DNA of 64,000 nucleotides from Tolypeutes matacus (GCA_026826555.1 JAKSZT010039134.1:1-64000), one strand, 5' to 3'; counted from the first letter of the stretch, positions 1-12,519 are shown. The notes: generated by a model not told the origin, from the sequence alone. Made by a program: numbers and translations.

Positions 1-904
1 ACAAGAAGAAGAGAGAGAGGTCTGAGCGGGAAACTGATGACCTGTTATGGACCAGGGAACAGTCACAGGTTGGAGGAATGTGAGAATAAAACTGAAAGCA
101 CAAAAAAAGATGCTTTCTGCAGATACAAGCATGGGGTCTGATTTCACAATATGGCCTAAAGATGGGAAGTAAGGAGGAGAAAGAGTCACCTAGCTGGTGG
201 ACCTGAGTATTGGCTGGTATTGTGGGAAATCAAGAAGGAAAGGAGGTGCTAAAGGAAAGAAAAGACATCAGCAAACACTTCAAGTCAAAATAGCACTTGT
301 GAGGGACTCTGCATTCCCCTAACAGATCCTGAGCATTTCCATGAGCATGTACCATGGGGCAAGACCAGTGCTTGTCATGATCTTATTTGTACATGATGTG
401 GGTATTTTCCTCATTTTAGTGAAGAGAACACCCTTGTACATCTGAGCACCTAGTGATTAACATAACCCAGATAAAATAGATGTGATGTGATAAAAGCTCA
501 GAGTCACAAAAATTTGAGAAAAAGTAGACCCTACTGTGAATAAAACTGAAGGCATAGCTAATGAAGATTAATGGAGATGACTAATTAAATGGAGTATGAT
601 AGCTGCTTTGCAAACTTTACTTTATGAAAGTATCAATTTTAAATAAAGAAATGGGAGTAAACAGTGAACACACACACACAAGGCCTGGATTGTGGTATCA
701 GGATTTACAACTTTACCAAATGGGCCTAAATAGGAAAATGGCTTAACAAGGGATGCTAAGAGAAGAGGAAGAGAACTGGCAAATGTAGCCTTCTGAAATG
801 GGAAAGGAGGATCTGGACCATAAAAACTACATTATTTCAGATGTGATAATGCATGTAAAATCACTTCATAAATGTTAACGGGCAAGAAAAATACAATGAT
901 TAGA

Positions 905-1110
905 CAGTACATATTCATAGCATGTATTGAGCATTTCTGATTGAATTAGGCATTCTGAATATTATCTTCTTTAATGCTCCTAACACATATAGGAGGTGGC
1001 TATTTTTCAGGTCTCTCAGATGAGGGAATTGAGATGGAAGCACCTAAAAACATGAATAACTTGGACAAGTAAAAAACTGGTAAGTGTTCAACCCAAATCT
1101 GATCCTAAAT
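905..1110 (+). repeat. MIR SINE, left copy
   Basis: MIR core text (TATTGAGCATTTCTGA, CAGATGAGGGAATTGAGATGG). The orthologous MIR lies at 38850-39065 in the right copy, so it predates the tandem duplication. Confidence 0.8.
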
Positions 1111-1262
1111 CCCATGAGTTTACTCACATCCCAGTTTTAGAGAATTGTGGTTTCAACCAGAGCTTAAGCGAGCATGGGAGAGTTCCCATTCTTTCTTCCA
1201 CCCAGATCACTGTGACAATGTACAGGTTGCCTAGAGCTTCCTATTCCCCTTTTCTTTCCTAC

Positions 1263-1502
1263 CTTGCAAAAGTGACCATTGGTTTCCAGAATCACTGTTG
1301 GCTGTGAATCTCCAGATGGTGGAGAAAGGGCTGAACCTAGGTCTGTAATCACCACTATCCCACTGGTGCTGCAGCTGCACTTGGAGGTAGTTGTTCACCA
1401 GAGGGCTTGGCATCAGCTGCAGTTGCAAAGCTTGCCTGTGTGACATGGGGTGCTTCATGTCTCCAATCAGGGTGCTTGGGTGACAGGCATCACAATTGGG
1501 AG
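1263..1502 (-). pseudogene. NBPF: NBPF pseudo-exon 14' (open frame, acceptor lost)
   Basis: 240 nt, all 79 codons open (NCDACHPS, QLQLMPSPLVNN, VQLQHQWDSGDYRP) and the donor GTAGGA kept. The acceptor, TTTCAG in the right copy, reads TTCTGC here. Persistence of the frame supports exon 14 having been a real coding exon. Confidence 0.7.
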
Positions 1503-2124
1503 CAGAAGCAGAAGAGGGATTCAGGACAATTAATCCAAGTTCTGCAACTCCCTGCAGAGTTAGATGTCTAAGTATGTGAGTCTGGTGGGGCTGGGAGGAC
1601 CGAAGATTAATGCAGGAGGGATTGGAGAGCAACAGTGATCCAGCTGATCCCAACTGGAAACCTACGGGAGCAGTCACAGAATGTAAGGGGCCGTCCCTTC
1701 AAAGAGAAGAATACAATCTTCATCTGACTATGGGACAGGGTGGCTGGCATGGAAGCAGAAAAGGCAAAGCGGCCATTGCTGAGTGCCAACAAACTAAAGC
1801 TAACAATGCAGAAGACAGATGTGCAGCTCAACCTGACTTTTAACCATGCAGGAGAGAACAGCTGGTTTCTGTGAATGCAAGAAATCCCTGAAACTGGTTA
1901 GTTCACCTTGGGTCAGAGAGGTTCTAAGTACCACAAAGAAAATGGACAACATTGTGAAAAGAGCTATGTCATCGTTGGTTGTATTATTGAAATTGGGAGT
2001 CCCATAGTTTTTGTTCATCTCTGCATTTAGTATATATGGCCACCTTGTACCTCTTTCTTTGTTCTTTCTGAGACATTCCCCATATTTACCCTGTTCACTG
2101 CCAGCACCTGATCATCCATTTTAC

Positions 2125-2164
2125 TGGGAAGCTGGTGATTCTTGTTCTTCATCTTCATGATTAT
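2125..2164 (-). pseudogene. NBPF: NBPF pseudo-exon 12' (shortened linker exon)
   Basis: 40 nt, four codons shorter than the 52-nt partner but still in frame, with acceptor TTTGCAG and donor CA/GTAAAA. It has nothing to splice to in the usual order because exon 13 is deleted. Confidence 0.74.
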
Positions 2165-2379
2165 CTGCAAACAAATTCAGAAATGTCCAGAGACCCATGA
2201 CTAGTTGCCACTTCATTACAAATCCGATGTCCTTTATGGGTATGGGCACATAATTATCTTGTCAGAGGTCAGAAGCCATTGAGAGATTGTATTGGAAGTC
2301 TCATATTTCATCTTTAAAGGGATGGCACGACATGAATTCCTCATCAAATTGGCAAGCAGTCCCAGATCTCATCATGATG

Positions 2380-3440
2380 GTATTTCTGTGTGTTGGTGCA
2401 TTTCACATTGTTGTTCAATTCCCTGAGACTCTGTTTCTTTTCTCCATTCTCTTCTCCTCCGTTGTCCTGTCTTTTCCAGTTCAGATGTTTGCCTTCGAAG
2501 TCACTAATTCTGTCTTCAAGCAATACAAATCTGCTACTATGTTCCTCTAATGTATTTTTAATCTCATCCATCATGTTTCATTCCCATAAGGTCTGCTACT
2601 TTTCTTTGCAGGCTTTCAAATTGTTTTTATGCTCTCCCAATGTCTTAATACCCTTTATTATTTAATCATATTTTCTACAAATTCTTTGAAGTGATTTAGG
2701 AGATTTGTGTGATTATCAATGATTAATTCTCTTAAATCCTATATTTCTTTAGGATATTTGGATTGTTCTTTTGGCTGGGCCATCCCTTCCTGTTTCCGAG
2801 TATGGTTTGTAATATTTTGCTGATGTCTAAGTATGTGAATATGTTGGTGAATTTACTCTGAGGTTCATTTTCTTTCTCTTGCCTATTTTTTTCAGAGTTA
2901 TTTTGATATTTGTTTCAACTTATTTTCTGTCTTTAAAATTGCACAGCTTAAGTTTTCAAAATCAGGCCATGGACTCACTAGTGAGGTGCAGATTTTCCCC
3001 AGGGTTGAATACAGAGAGCATGAACACTTTTTGTCTATGAAATTTCCAGACTGGTAGCAGAAGGCGTAAGGTAGTGCACTTTGACAAGGTGTTTCATTCT
3101 TGACTTTCCTGTGTTCCTGTGTTGAGTCTCCAGTGTAGAGATTCAAAACTGGCACTTCTGGCCTCTTTCACAGAAGAAAAGCACCCCGACCTCCCCTTGG
3201 TTTTCCCTGGAAATAGCTGACCGGGAGAAAGGAGTCTGTTCCCCTGTCAGTCAACTGCATTGAGCAAGGGATTTTACACCAGCTTAATTAATATCCTGGG
3301 GGTGGGGTTGGGGAGTCCTTCCTGACTGCCACCAGGGCTTGGTAACTCATATTTTTCATTTCAGGTTCTTCCTTTCTCTGTCCCTCACCCTCCTGGCAGT
3401 TGTGTAGCACTGTCCTGGTCTGCTGACCCCTAAAGCAGAT
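2380..3440 (-). mobile_element. Antisense L1/HAL1 ORF1-5' UTR fragment in left copy
   Basis: The minus strand reads an ORF1 coil (MMDEIKNTLEEHSSRFVLLE, KQSLRELNNNV) at 2344-2574. Sequence toward 3440 looks like 5' UTR. The right copy lacks it (about 44905-45040). Confidence 0.7.
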
Positions 3441-3772
3441 CCCTTGGACAGCTTTTGGCCTTTGTCCATTGTTTTTGTGAAAGCATTCAGCACCTATTCC
3501 TTTTTTAAGGAAAGGTCTAAGAACTCTGTCCTACTTCCCTCAATACATCCAAAGACTTCACATGGATCTGCAGGTTGGCATCTTTGCTCACACCCAGGCA
3601 GACCTGATCCTGTTGTGGCCACAAATGTGATATTAAATGCAGGATTTATAGAAAAATACATGTATATATACATTAGGTCCAAATGTCTCCTGTGGAGGTG
3701 CTGGGTTATGGAGTCTCTTGTGGGTCTGGGAACCTGGAACAGATCCGTAAGCAGGGCCTGAGGCCAACTTAA

Positions 3773-3981
3773 CTGTGCTGAGTTCACAGGCAAGGTGCTC
3801 TGCCATCACACGCCCCTCAGCCAGGTGCTCCAGGAAGCTCTGTCTCTGGAAATTGTCATTGTAATTGAGCAGGTGCTTGAAGTGCTCATTGAGCAGAAAA
3901 GATGTCTGCCTCCCTTCCTGGACTTTTTGCCTTAACTGTGTTAGCTCCCATGCCTGATCTTGAATTAGGAAATCTTATCCC
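3773..3981 (-). pseudogene. NBPF: NBPF pseudo-exon 11' (coil exon with TAA and lost donor)
   Basis: 209 nt, the same length as its partner. The second full codon is TAA (3977-3975; TAT in the right copy). The donor GT has become TT through one base at 3772. The rest still reads as coil (VQEGRQTSFLLNEHF, EHLAEGRVMAEHL). Confidence 0.85.
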
Positions 3982-4415
3982 CTGAGGTGGAATGGAGAGA
4001 AAATTTAAGAGTGAAAGAACAATTGAAATGATAGAATGGCTTCCACAGAGGTTTCTATGAGTATATCTCCACCTGTGAATTTTACTATCTGCTGAATTTT
4101 CCTGCCATAATGTAAGGTCAACCATAAAGATAGAACTGTTATTGCACCATGGTTTTTAACCCCACAGGAGAGAACAAGTGTATTCTGAGAATAAGAGAAA
4201 TCCCGTAGACTAGTTGGTTCAACATAGGCCACTCTGCTACTATGTGTACACAAAAAGAAATGACAAATGTATCAGAGGCCGAAGCCATCATCGATGAGTG
4301 AAGAGAGTTATCCATCTTTACATCTGGAATCTTTGACCTCAAAGATTTGTCTGCTTTTTTTCAGGGACCTTCCCCATATTTTACCTCTATAATACAAGCC
4401 CCTGATCATTATTAC

Positions 4416-4467
4416 CTGGAAACAGGTAGTCCTCGTATTTCTTCATACTTCTTATCTACATGATTTT
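4416..4467 (-). pseudogene. NBPF: NBPF pseudo-exon 10'
   Basis: 52 nt (partner 55), opening AA-AAT-CAT, in frame, acceptor TTATCAG and donor GTAATA intact. No defect by itself. Confidence 0.72.
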
Positions 4468-4647
4468 CTGATAACAAACACAGAAATGACCAGTCAGACA
4501 TTAATAGTTCTCACTTCATGCATTAGAAACATAGAGGCCTCAGTGGGCATGGAGACAAATTATCTGTGTATGAGTTGAGGATACCCTGAGACAGGTGCAC
4601 AGATCAGTCTCATATATGGCCTAAAAAAAATGGCCCTCATGGTTTTC

Positions 4648-5102
4648 TTTTTCTTTTTTTTTTTTTTTAATTTATTTTTATTGTGGTTAAAAATCAAAAT
4701 TCTCACAATACATACAAACATTTGCAAAATGATATATAAATATATATGCATATGTGTGTATTTGCTTACAAAAATGTTATATATATATATATATACACAC
4801 ACACACATATATTTTAAGAGGTGCTTAGATTACCCAAAATATTACATGGAACCCACTGGGATTCCCATGTTGCCCACCTCCCACACCTCCCACCACATCC
4901 CACACAAACATCTCCCACAAGTGTGGCCCACCACCCTCAATGAACTTACACATCCTGGAGCCTTGCCACCAACCATAGACCACAGTTCACACTGTAGACC
5001 ACACTATCTCCCACTCAGTTCTGAGTGGTGTGTGCTGATTTAAAATGGCCTACATCCGTTGCCACAACAGTACTCAGGACTACCTCCAACTCCCAAAGAA
5101 GC
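4648..5102 (-). mobile_element. L1 3' UTR insertion in left NBPF copy
   Basis: A poly-T start and antisense L1 3' UTR, flanked by the duplication ccctcatggttttct (4634-4648, 5103-5117). The right copy near 46731-46745 has the uninterrupted site. A (TA)n(CA)n stretch lies at about 4778-4808. Confidence 0.85.
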
Positions 5103-6043
5103 CCCTCATGGTTTTCTGATACATGAGTCAGAGATACTGCTCTTTTCATCACAGATCATTATATACTGTACTTGAAATTGGGCAAAAAGTTAAAAATGTC
5201 TTTTGTTTCTCTAACCACTGTATACTCTTTCACCACCTCTGGACTTCTCCCGATCTATCCTCATCTAGACATAGGGTCTCTATGTCCCACCTCAGCTTCT
5301 CATAGACCTATTTTTTCCCCTCAGGAGAAGAATAATGCCCCAGTCCCACTTTCCTCCATACTTGCAGCTACTTCACAGGGAACTGTAAGTCTGCATCTGC
5401 CATATATCAAGATAAAGTCTATCAAGGAAAGTGTCCCAGGATAAACCAATATTCCCCAAAGTGGTTCTATCACATTACATCCCTAAACCAACCCAGAAGA
5501 GTAACATTTCTTGTTTTGTGTTGTTTTTTTTTTCTTTCTTTTTTTTTTTTTGTGTGTGTGCATTCATGAATATTACCCTTATGGAATGCAGGACAGCTGC
5601 TAACAACCAGGCAGCATATTGTTTGAGCCATTTTACAGATGAGGAAACACAAATCCAGAAAGATAAATCAATTACTCACCCACAGTTAGTAAAGACAGTG
5701 TTCAGGCTAGTGGCTGGGAAACTTCTATTTGTTACAGGGCTCTATTCAGGCTCACAAGCTGCCTCCTGTCACATCCTTATTTCTGCCCATTGACACTGGA
5801 TGGATCCTGCCTTCTGCCCTAAAGTCCACATTCCATGGTGATGAAGGAGACACTTCCAATGCCAGTGAGCTTCTCACCTGTGCCCACACCCAGGTATTCC
5901 TGATTTTGCCAAGGCCCCAATTGTGAACTGAACCATGGGAGAGCAGGTATCAAAGTCAAGTATGCAGGTGTGGAAGTGTGGAACTGCTGAGAGTCTGAGC
6001 ACTTGGAGTGGCTCAATGGCAACAGGGCTGGTGGCCAAATTAC

Positions 6044-6257
6044 CTGTGCTGAGCTTACTGGAAAGGCACTCTGCCAGCCTGCGTCCCTCAGCCAGTTGCT
6101 CTGGAAGGCACTGTATCTGGTGGCTGTAAGAGTCATTGTGGGTGATGAGGTCCTTCAGGTGCTGATTGAGTGGGTCAGAGACACACCTCTCTCCCGTAAC
6201 TTCTTTCACAACCTGGTCATCTGTTGTGCTTGATCTTGAATTAGGAAATGGTATTTC
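6044..6257 (-). pseudogene. NBPF: NBPF pseudo-exon 9' (coil exon with TGA and 1-nt deletion)
   Basis: The coil pattern is clear (DLITHNDSYSHQ, EQLAEGRRLAECL), but a CpG-type CGA-to-TGA change at 6208-6206 stops the frame, a 1-nt deletion follows, and there are 6 extra bases later. The donor is GTAATT, weaker than GTAAGT. Confidence 0.84.
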
Positions 6258-6902
6258 CTATACTGGGATAAAGAGGAATTCAAGAGTAGAAATGGGCTAA
6301 TGTTAAATCATGAGGGCTTCATTGGATACTTCTGTGAGTATTTCTCCAAGAAGACCACCAAGCAGAATTCCTGTCAATGTTGGATGACCTGTTTAAGAAT
6401 TTTTTTGAATTTTTACATTTACTGGCCCAATGAATACAGCCTCCTGTGGCATTTTTGCCTGCCAGAGATCTTTTGACCTCATGGAATTTTCCTCTCATTA
6501 CTGCCACATGATATAAACTATTTTGGTCCAGTTATATTTGTTGCTATGAAATGCCTGCCAAGAGCCAAGGTGAGCAATGCAGAAGTGAGGTATGCATCCC
6601 ACCCTGATTTTAACCTCTCAGGAGACAAAACAATCACTGTGAATACAAGAAATCCCTGAGTCAAGATAGTTCACATTAGGTCAGTCCACCTCTATATAAT
6701 TAACTGTCACCTTATAACCTGCAAAAAGTATTAGGAGGTGGAAACCGGTAGAAATTTAGGAAAGCAGACAAAATTCTTAAAGGACTACTTCGTGGTTGAC
6801 TAAATGGCAAAATGAGGTGTAAGCAGCAGTTTTTGTTTTTCCCTGCATGGGAGCTCTAGGATGGCAGAATTAGATTAATAACCCAGGGGTATTTAGACTT
6901 AC

Positions 6903-6951
6903 ATCAGGATCACTGACTTTTTTCTTTCCACATCCTGCCGCTTTTGATTTT
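6903..6951 (-). pseudogene. NBPF: NBPF pseudo-exon 8'
   Basis: 49 nt, one codon shorter than its 52-nt partner, in frame, with good acceptor (TTTGCAG) and donor (GTAAGT). It shows no defect of its own. Confidence 0.75.
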
Positions 6952-7088
6952 CTGCAAAGAAATTCAGACAGGGCAAGATACATTACTCAGTTCCCACTTC
7001 ACACATACAAACCTAGGGGCCTATGTAAGCAAAGGGATATAAATATGAGCACAGTAGGAGAGTCATTTGCCATCATAGGGGTATTCAC

Positions 7089-7264
7089 TGGCCTGATCCA
7101 GAGGACGGAGGACTTCCAGTTCATGAAACATGAAGGCCACTTTCCTGGGAGCTTCTTGGGAGTTAGGCAGGTCAGGGCAACAGGAAGGAGTCAAATAGCC
7201 TTCATCCAATGTGTCCAGCTGTAGTTCATCCATTTCCTCCAGTTTTTGCAGCTCCCTACTGAGT
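7089..7264 (-). pseudogene. NBPF: NBPF pseudo-exon 7' (open Olduvai domain, eroded splice sites)
   Basis: 176 nt, fully open, reading LSRELQKLEEMDEL, LDTLDEGYLTPSCCPDLPNS and HELEVLRPLDQA, a good Olduvai domain. The expected acceptor AG (rc of 7265-7266) reads CC. The donor is GTGAAT rather than GTGAGT. A cryptic AG a few bases inside could still be used in frame. Confidence 0.8.
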
Positions 7265-7348
7265 GGGGTGGGGTATGGAGGAAAGAAGTTGAAACCAAGA
7301 GTGATGGCACAGCACACTACAGCATCCCAGCTAGTCTTCTTTGGAAGG

Positions 7349-7994
7349 TGTATTAGCCAGCCAAAGGGGTGCTAATGTAAAATACCAAAAATGGGTTGGT
7401 CTTTATAAAGGGTATTTATTGGGGTAGAAATCCATAGATACCAGGTCACAAAGCGTTATGTTTATTCTCTCACCAAAGTCAATTGCCATGTGTTGGAGCA
7501 AGACAGCTGCCGACGTTTGTCAGGGTTCAGACTTCTTGGGTTCCTCTCTTCCCAGGGCTGCATTTCTCTCTGGGCTTAGCTCTTCTTGTTCCTCCACAAG
7601 GTCAGCAGTAGACTATCAGGTGAACAGCTCACTTCTCTTCTCCTGGGGCCTCCTCTCCAACATCAAAACTGTTTCTCAAAAACTGCTTCAACTCTGTTCT
7701 TGACATGCCTTTTTCATTTTTTTTACTTTTTTATTTATTTATTTTTATTGTGGGTAAAAATCAAAATTTTCACAATACATACCAACATTTGCAAAATGTA
7801 TGCGGTCATGGTTGACATGCCTTTTATATTTGATTCCCCACCCACCAAGGGGTGGGGCTCAACGCCCTACTGACATGGCCCAGTCAATGCCCTAATCATA
7901 ACTTAATTATGCCCAGATTAACAGATCAGTTTAAAAGCATGATCCAGTTATATTTTTGGAATTTATAATTACATCAAATTGCCAGACGGCTATA
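7349..7994 (-). mobile_element. Solo LTR, copy 1 (minus orientation)
   Basis: On the plus strand it starts TGTATTAGCCAGCC and ends GGCTATA, flanked by a 5-bp duplication gaagg (7344-7348, 7995-7999). It shares its full length with three other copies in this window. A short antisense L1 3' end (about 7714-7811) is nested in it with the duplication tgacatgcctttt. The right NBPF copy lacks it. Confidence 0.8.
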
Positions 7995-8493
7995 GAAGGC
8001 TAGTGAAGGCAGGGGCCATCTGCTGAAGGGGGAAGAAGGCAATCCTGGAATGACTACGGCAGAGTGTGGCTCCTGAGGGTGCAGGAAAGTGAGGGCAGTC
8101 ATTGCTTGGTGAACTGGGTGCATAAAATGCTCATGAGGTCTGCATGGAACAGGCATGGCACATGGCACACAAGGAGGAGCATGAGAGTGGCTCCAACCCT
8201 TGTACGTTCACTTTTTAGGTATTTAAATGAATACACATTGCTGAGGTATTGCATCCTCATTGATCCTGTGATTTCTATTCCTCTTTCAAAATTATCACAT
8301 GAGGTGTCTTCTGTTTTACTAGTCATTTTTCTCCATAAAAAATATCTGCCAATGATTTAAGGCTGATCATGCAGAATCAGATAATCATTTCATTCTGTTT
8401 CATTCACACAGCAGAGAACAGGTGATTTATGTGACTACAGAAAGCCCCTGAGACAAGTGAGTTTATTTTATTTATTTATTTATTTATTTTTTA

Positions 8494-8657
8494 TCGGGGA
8501 GAGCGTCAACGCAGTCCCCCACTACCACAAACTATGCAGTCGAGTTTCCCACATTTGGGGAAATTGCAGGGGTCAGCACATCCAGAGTACAATGGATAAG
8601 CCTTGCCCTGGGAAAACCACCTTCGTGATCATGGTATCTCTCCTGCCAGGTAAGTAT
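8494..8657 (-). pseudogene. RNU1: U1 snRNA retropseudogene
   Basis: The minus strand from 8657 begins ATACTTACCTGGCAGG, the U1 5' end with its splice-site-pairing sequence, and follows U1 for its full 164 nt. About nine differences from human U1 by memory, mostly CpG decay; the Sm site reads AGTTTGTGG instead of AATTTGTGG. An A-rich tail follows the 3' end, and a 13-bp target duplication (agtgagtttattt) flanks it at 8456-8468 and 8659-8671. The right copy near 49616 shows the empty site. Confidence 0.92.
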
Positions 8658-8768
8658 TAGTGAGTTTATTTGAGTCAGAAAAACTCTAGGATATTAAACT
8701 TGAGAAATGAATAAAACTGGGATGAATACAAACAAAAAAAGAAAAGTCAATCTTCCTTATGGAAATAC

Positions 8769-11590
8769 ATGATCTCACTCATATGAATTAAGCAAATTGA
8801 GCAGACTCACAGAGCTAGAGTCTGGAGCTAGGAAAAAGAATTAGAACGCGGTGAGCCGAGCCGATGCTTATATGTAACAAAATCATCTATGAGGTGGAAG
8901 GTGTTGTTGTGGCATGGATGGACATGACAGTGCTGCAGTGATGTGACTGGGTTTGGCATTGCTGGTCTGTGTTGGGGAGTAGGGTGCGGGGGCTTAGGTT
9001 GGACTATCCATGGTACTGGTGGAGGGTCAGTGGAAGGAGCAGGTGAACTCTGGGGATTTTCAGGTCTGTGGTTAAAACTACAAAGTTGTGAATGTTCTTT
9101 TGGCAAATATGCCAGGGGAGGGTTACTGGTGTAAGGTGTTGCATCTGGGGTGTATATGGGACAGAGCGAAGCTGGGGTAAGCTTCTGTAGAATATGTAAG
9201 TGTTCATCTTGTCATAGTATGTTATATCAGTGGTGGAGACCCACACAATAAACAAAAAAATATCAAACTCCTATATTGGGGAGTTTGGTCTCAATTAGAG
9301 GGAGTGTAGGCAGTGCCTAACAAAAGAAAACAGACCAAAATATTAAGCCCTCAAATTGATCACAAGTAACTATGAATCTTATTCTTCAAAAATTGACACT
9401 TAGTTTTTCCATAGGATCTGAGGAGAGGGGAAAGGAAGAATAGAATAGATGGAACGTAGGGCATTTTAAAGCCAATAAAATTGTTCCACATGATCTTGTA
9501 ATAATGGATACAGGTCAATTCAAATTTCATCAAAACCTATAAAGCTGTATGATCCAAAATATAAACCATAATGTAAGCCATTGACTACGGTTAGTACCAA
9601 TGCTTCATATTTGTACATCAATTGTAACAAATGTACCATGTGCATGTAAAATGTTATCAGTAGGGAAGAGGGGGAAAGGGGAAGGGCATGGGTATATGGG
9701 AATCCTCTCAATTCTTTATGTGACCTTTCTGTCTTCTAAAGCTTCTTTGAAGATAAAATGAAAAAAATAAGACACATGTAATATATAGAAGAAAATGTCA
9801 CTGTACATACAATACAACCCATCTTACAGTAATGAAAGTTACATTCTCTATAAATTTTTTTTTATTTCAAAATTTTAAAAAAATTTGTACATTACTGGTT
9901 ATTGTTTAATTATTATTTCATTTGCTTATTAATTTTATTTGGTTATTTTGTTGTCTTCATTTTTGGAGAGGTTTTAGATCATAGAATGTTCACAATAGTG
10001 GCAGCGGAAGATCACTGGTGAGCGGTGTCAGTGATGGGGCATGCTTGGGAAGAAGTTTACCAAGGGCGTGCTTCTAAGGCATATGACTCTTTCAAGTGTT
10101 CATGGGGAATTGTCTCCATGGGTGGGGATCCACACAATAACCAAAAGAATATTGAATTCTCATCCTGGGGCGATTCTGGTACATTCTCTAATAGGACAGC
10201 AAGAATCCCCTGAGCACAAGGGAAGTGCTTAGGAAAGGAAGACAGACCGTTATGCCAGGCCCTTGATATTAATGACTGTGCTTATGAACCTTTTCTTGTG
10301 AAATTAAAACTTAGCCTAGTATTATTTACTGCATAAGAGTTACCTCCTGAAAACCTTCTTGTTGCTCAGATGTGGCCTTTCTCTAAGCCAAACTCAGAAT
10401 ATAAATGCACTACCTTCCCCCCGGTGTGGGATATGACTCCCGGGGATAAGCCTCCCTGGCACGGAGGGATTATTACCAAGTGCCAACCAGCAATGCATCT
10501 GTAAAAAGACGTTGACCAAAAGGGGGAAATGGTAAATACAAATGAGTTTTATGGCTAAGAGATTTCAAAGTGAGTCAGGAGGTCATTCAAGAGGTTATGC
10601 TTATGCAAGTCTGAGCAGGATCTCACTGACTGCCCCACTGAATAGTGCCTCAAATAGCGGGGCTCCTGAGGCCTCTAGAGACATCCAGAAAATATAAGCA
10701 GGGCAGACAGCTCAGGAATTCAGCACCCTGTCAGTGGGCTTTACTTTGGAATTTATGCTCCCCAGTCTAACAGAGTTAGACTCATTTATATTTTCTCTAT
10801 GCATGGCTCTTCTGCAAATTTTATTTAAATCTATTATTAGCAGTATACTTGATAAATATATGTCTCAGAGACTTCAATCTTTGGTCCATCCATGTGCCAG
10901 TTGAGCTCTGAATATCAATAGAGTTGCAATACCTACTCTCCAGTTCACTGGACTCACCCATGAAAACTAACAATGAGATGAGGATGAACAATGCCCATCC
11001 CAAGAAACAGTGTGTCTGAAACTGCAAGCAAGATAGTTCCTTCCATCTGCCCTATGGGATCTAAGCTCCCTCTCAATTAGAAGAAGAGTGGGCATCACCA
11101 TCCCAAAATCCTCAAGATTGGGGAATGAACAATGGACTAAAGTAGACTTATTATTTAACTATAGTCTGATTATTATGCTAGCAATGGAAGAATTCTTATC
11201 ATTGATATAAATGCAGTGCCCACTAGAGGTTCTGAGGGATGGGAGAGTGAAGAAGAGGTGTATTATGGGAGCATTTTCAGGACATTGGGGTTGTTCTGGA
11301 TGGACATTGCAATGACAGATAGAGGCCATTGTATATTTTGTCATAACCTACAAAACTGGTGGGACAGAATGTAAACTATAATGTATACTGTACTTCATGG
11401 TTTGTAGCAATACTTCAATATGTGTCCATCAATGTAACAAATGTACCACACTAATGAAGGATGTTTTTAATGTGGGAAAGTGAGAGAGGGGAAAGGAGTT
11501 GGGTATAAGGGAATCCCTTATATTTTTTTATGTAACATTTATGTAATCTAAATCTTCTTTATAAATAAAAACAAATATTTTTTTTAAAAA
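8769..11590 (+). mobile_element. Two L1 3' UTR insertions in left copy
   Basis: Two plus-strand L1 3' ends (about 8769-9785 and 10010-11585) share CCACACAATAA, TGTAACAAATGTACCA and an A-rich end. They separate pseudo-exon 6' from its normal downstream intron tag and are absent from the right copy. Confidence 0.7.
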
Positions 11591-11615
11591 AAACAGGCTA
11601 TGATTATTCAGTTAC

Positions 11616-11664
11616 CTCTAGGCTACTGACTCTTGTCCTTCTCCCTCCATATGATCATATATTT
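11616..11664 (-). pseudogene. NBPF: NBPF pseudo-exon 6' with in-frame TAG
   Basis: 49 nt like its partner, with splice sites kept (TTTGCAG, donor GTAACT). The frame ends in TAG at 11620-11618 where the right copy has a His codon. About ten of 49 bases differ. Confidence 0.82.
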
Positions 11665-12519
11665 CTGCAAATAAATTTGACAGAGGCAGTCACATTAAGA
11701 AGTTCCTTTTTAATACATAACAAATCCAGTGTCCTCTCTAAACACATGGTATGGTAACCTTGTTTTGAGCATGGAGATTGTGAAAAGGATAATCCAGCAA
11801 AACTCAGGAGACTTTCCATGACTGGGAAGATCCTCAATGTCCTCATCCCTAAGTCTGGGCAAACAGTTAAACATCTATTTTTTCCCCAGAGATCATGGGG
11901 AACTTGACTCTGCTTTCTAGATTTTTGCTACAAAATATAGCCTCTGCTCAATAAGATATCCTGATGGTTCTTGGTCTAGATAAGAATATCCACAGTTACT
12001 AAACTGATGTTTGCAATCTAAAAACCTTCAAATGGAACATACTGGTTGGTGCTACATAGTTGACAGGATCTGTGACCACTTGTGGGGAAGGGAAGAAGGT
12101 CCATGTCCAAGAATGGCCTTCAGGGGAAGCTCCTAACACAGGCCATGGTCGTGGTGTTTACATTCTGATACTTTTTGGTGAGGATAGACTGGGGTCCAGA
12201 ACCTAGGAATCATGGAATCAATATCCCCAGAATTAGAGTCCAGACTGCCAACCTCTGCACAGCAAAATGTACTCCAGGGACATTCTTACTAGATGAATAT
12301 TAGCAACAACATTACTGGAGAGAGGAGATATCCCATCTTAAAGATGAGCTCATGCAGACACCAGCTGTAAACATAAGGCAGTGGTGGCTGAGAGTTGGTC
12401 TTGGCCCCTTCACACTCCCCACTCAGGGCTGCCTTGTGAGCCCCACCCACCAGTGGCCTGCAAAGGCTATGTCATACGTGAGGCAGGAACAGTGCAAAAA
12501 TGACTGATCCAAATGATGA

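Noticed and set aside
1231..1677. 148-codon minus-strand open frame as a separate gene
   Set aside because: It is pseudo-exon 14' plus flanking intron across the exon-13 deletion junction.
4630..5043. 137-codon forward open frame
   Set aside because: Starts in poly-T and reads antisense L1 3' UTR and a TA/CA microsatellite.
8494..8657. Functional U1 snRNA gene
   Set aside because: The A-tail, target duplication, altered Sm site and CpG decay all indicate a retrocopy.
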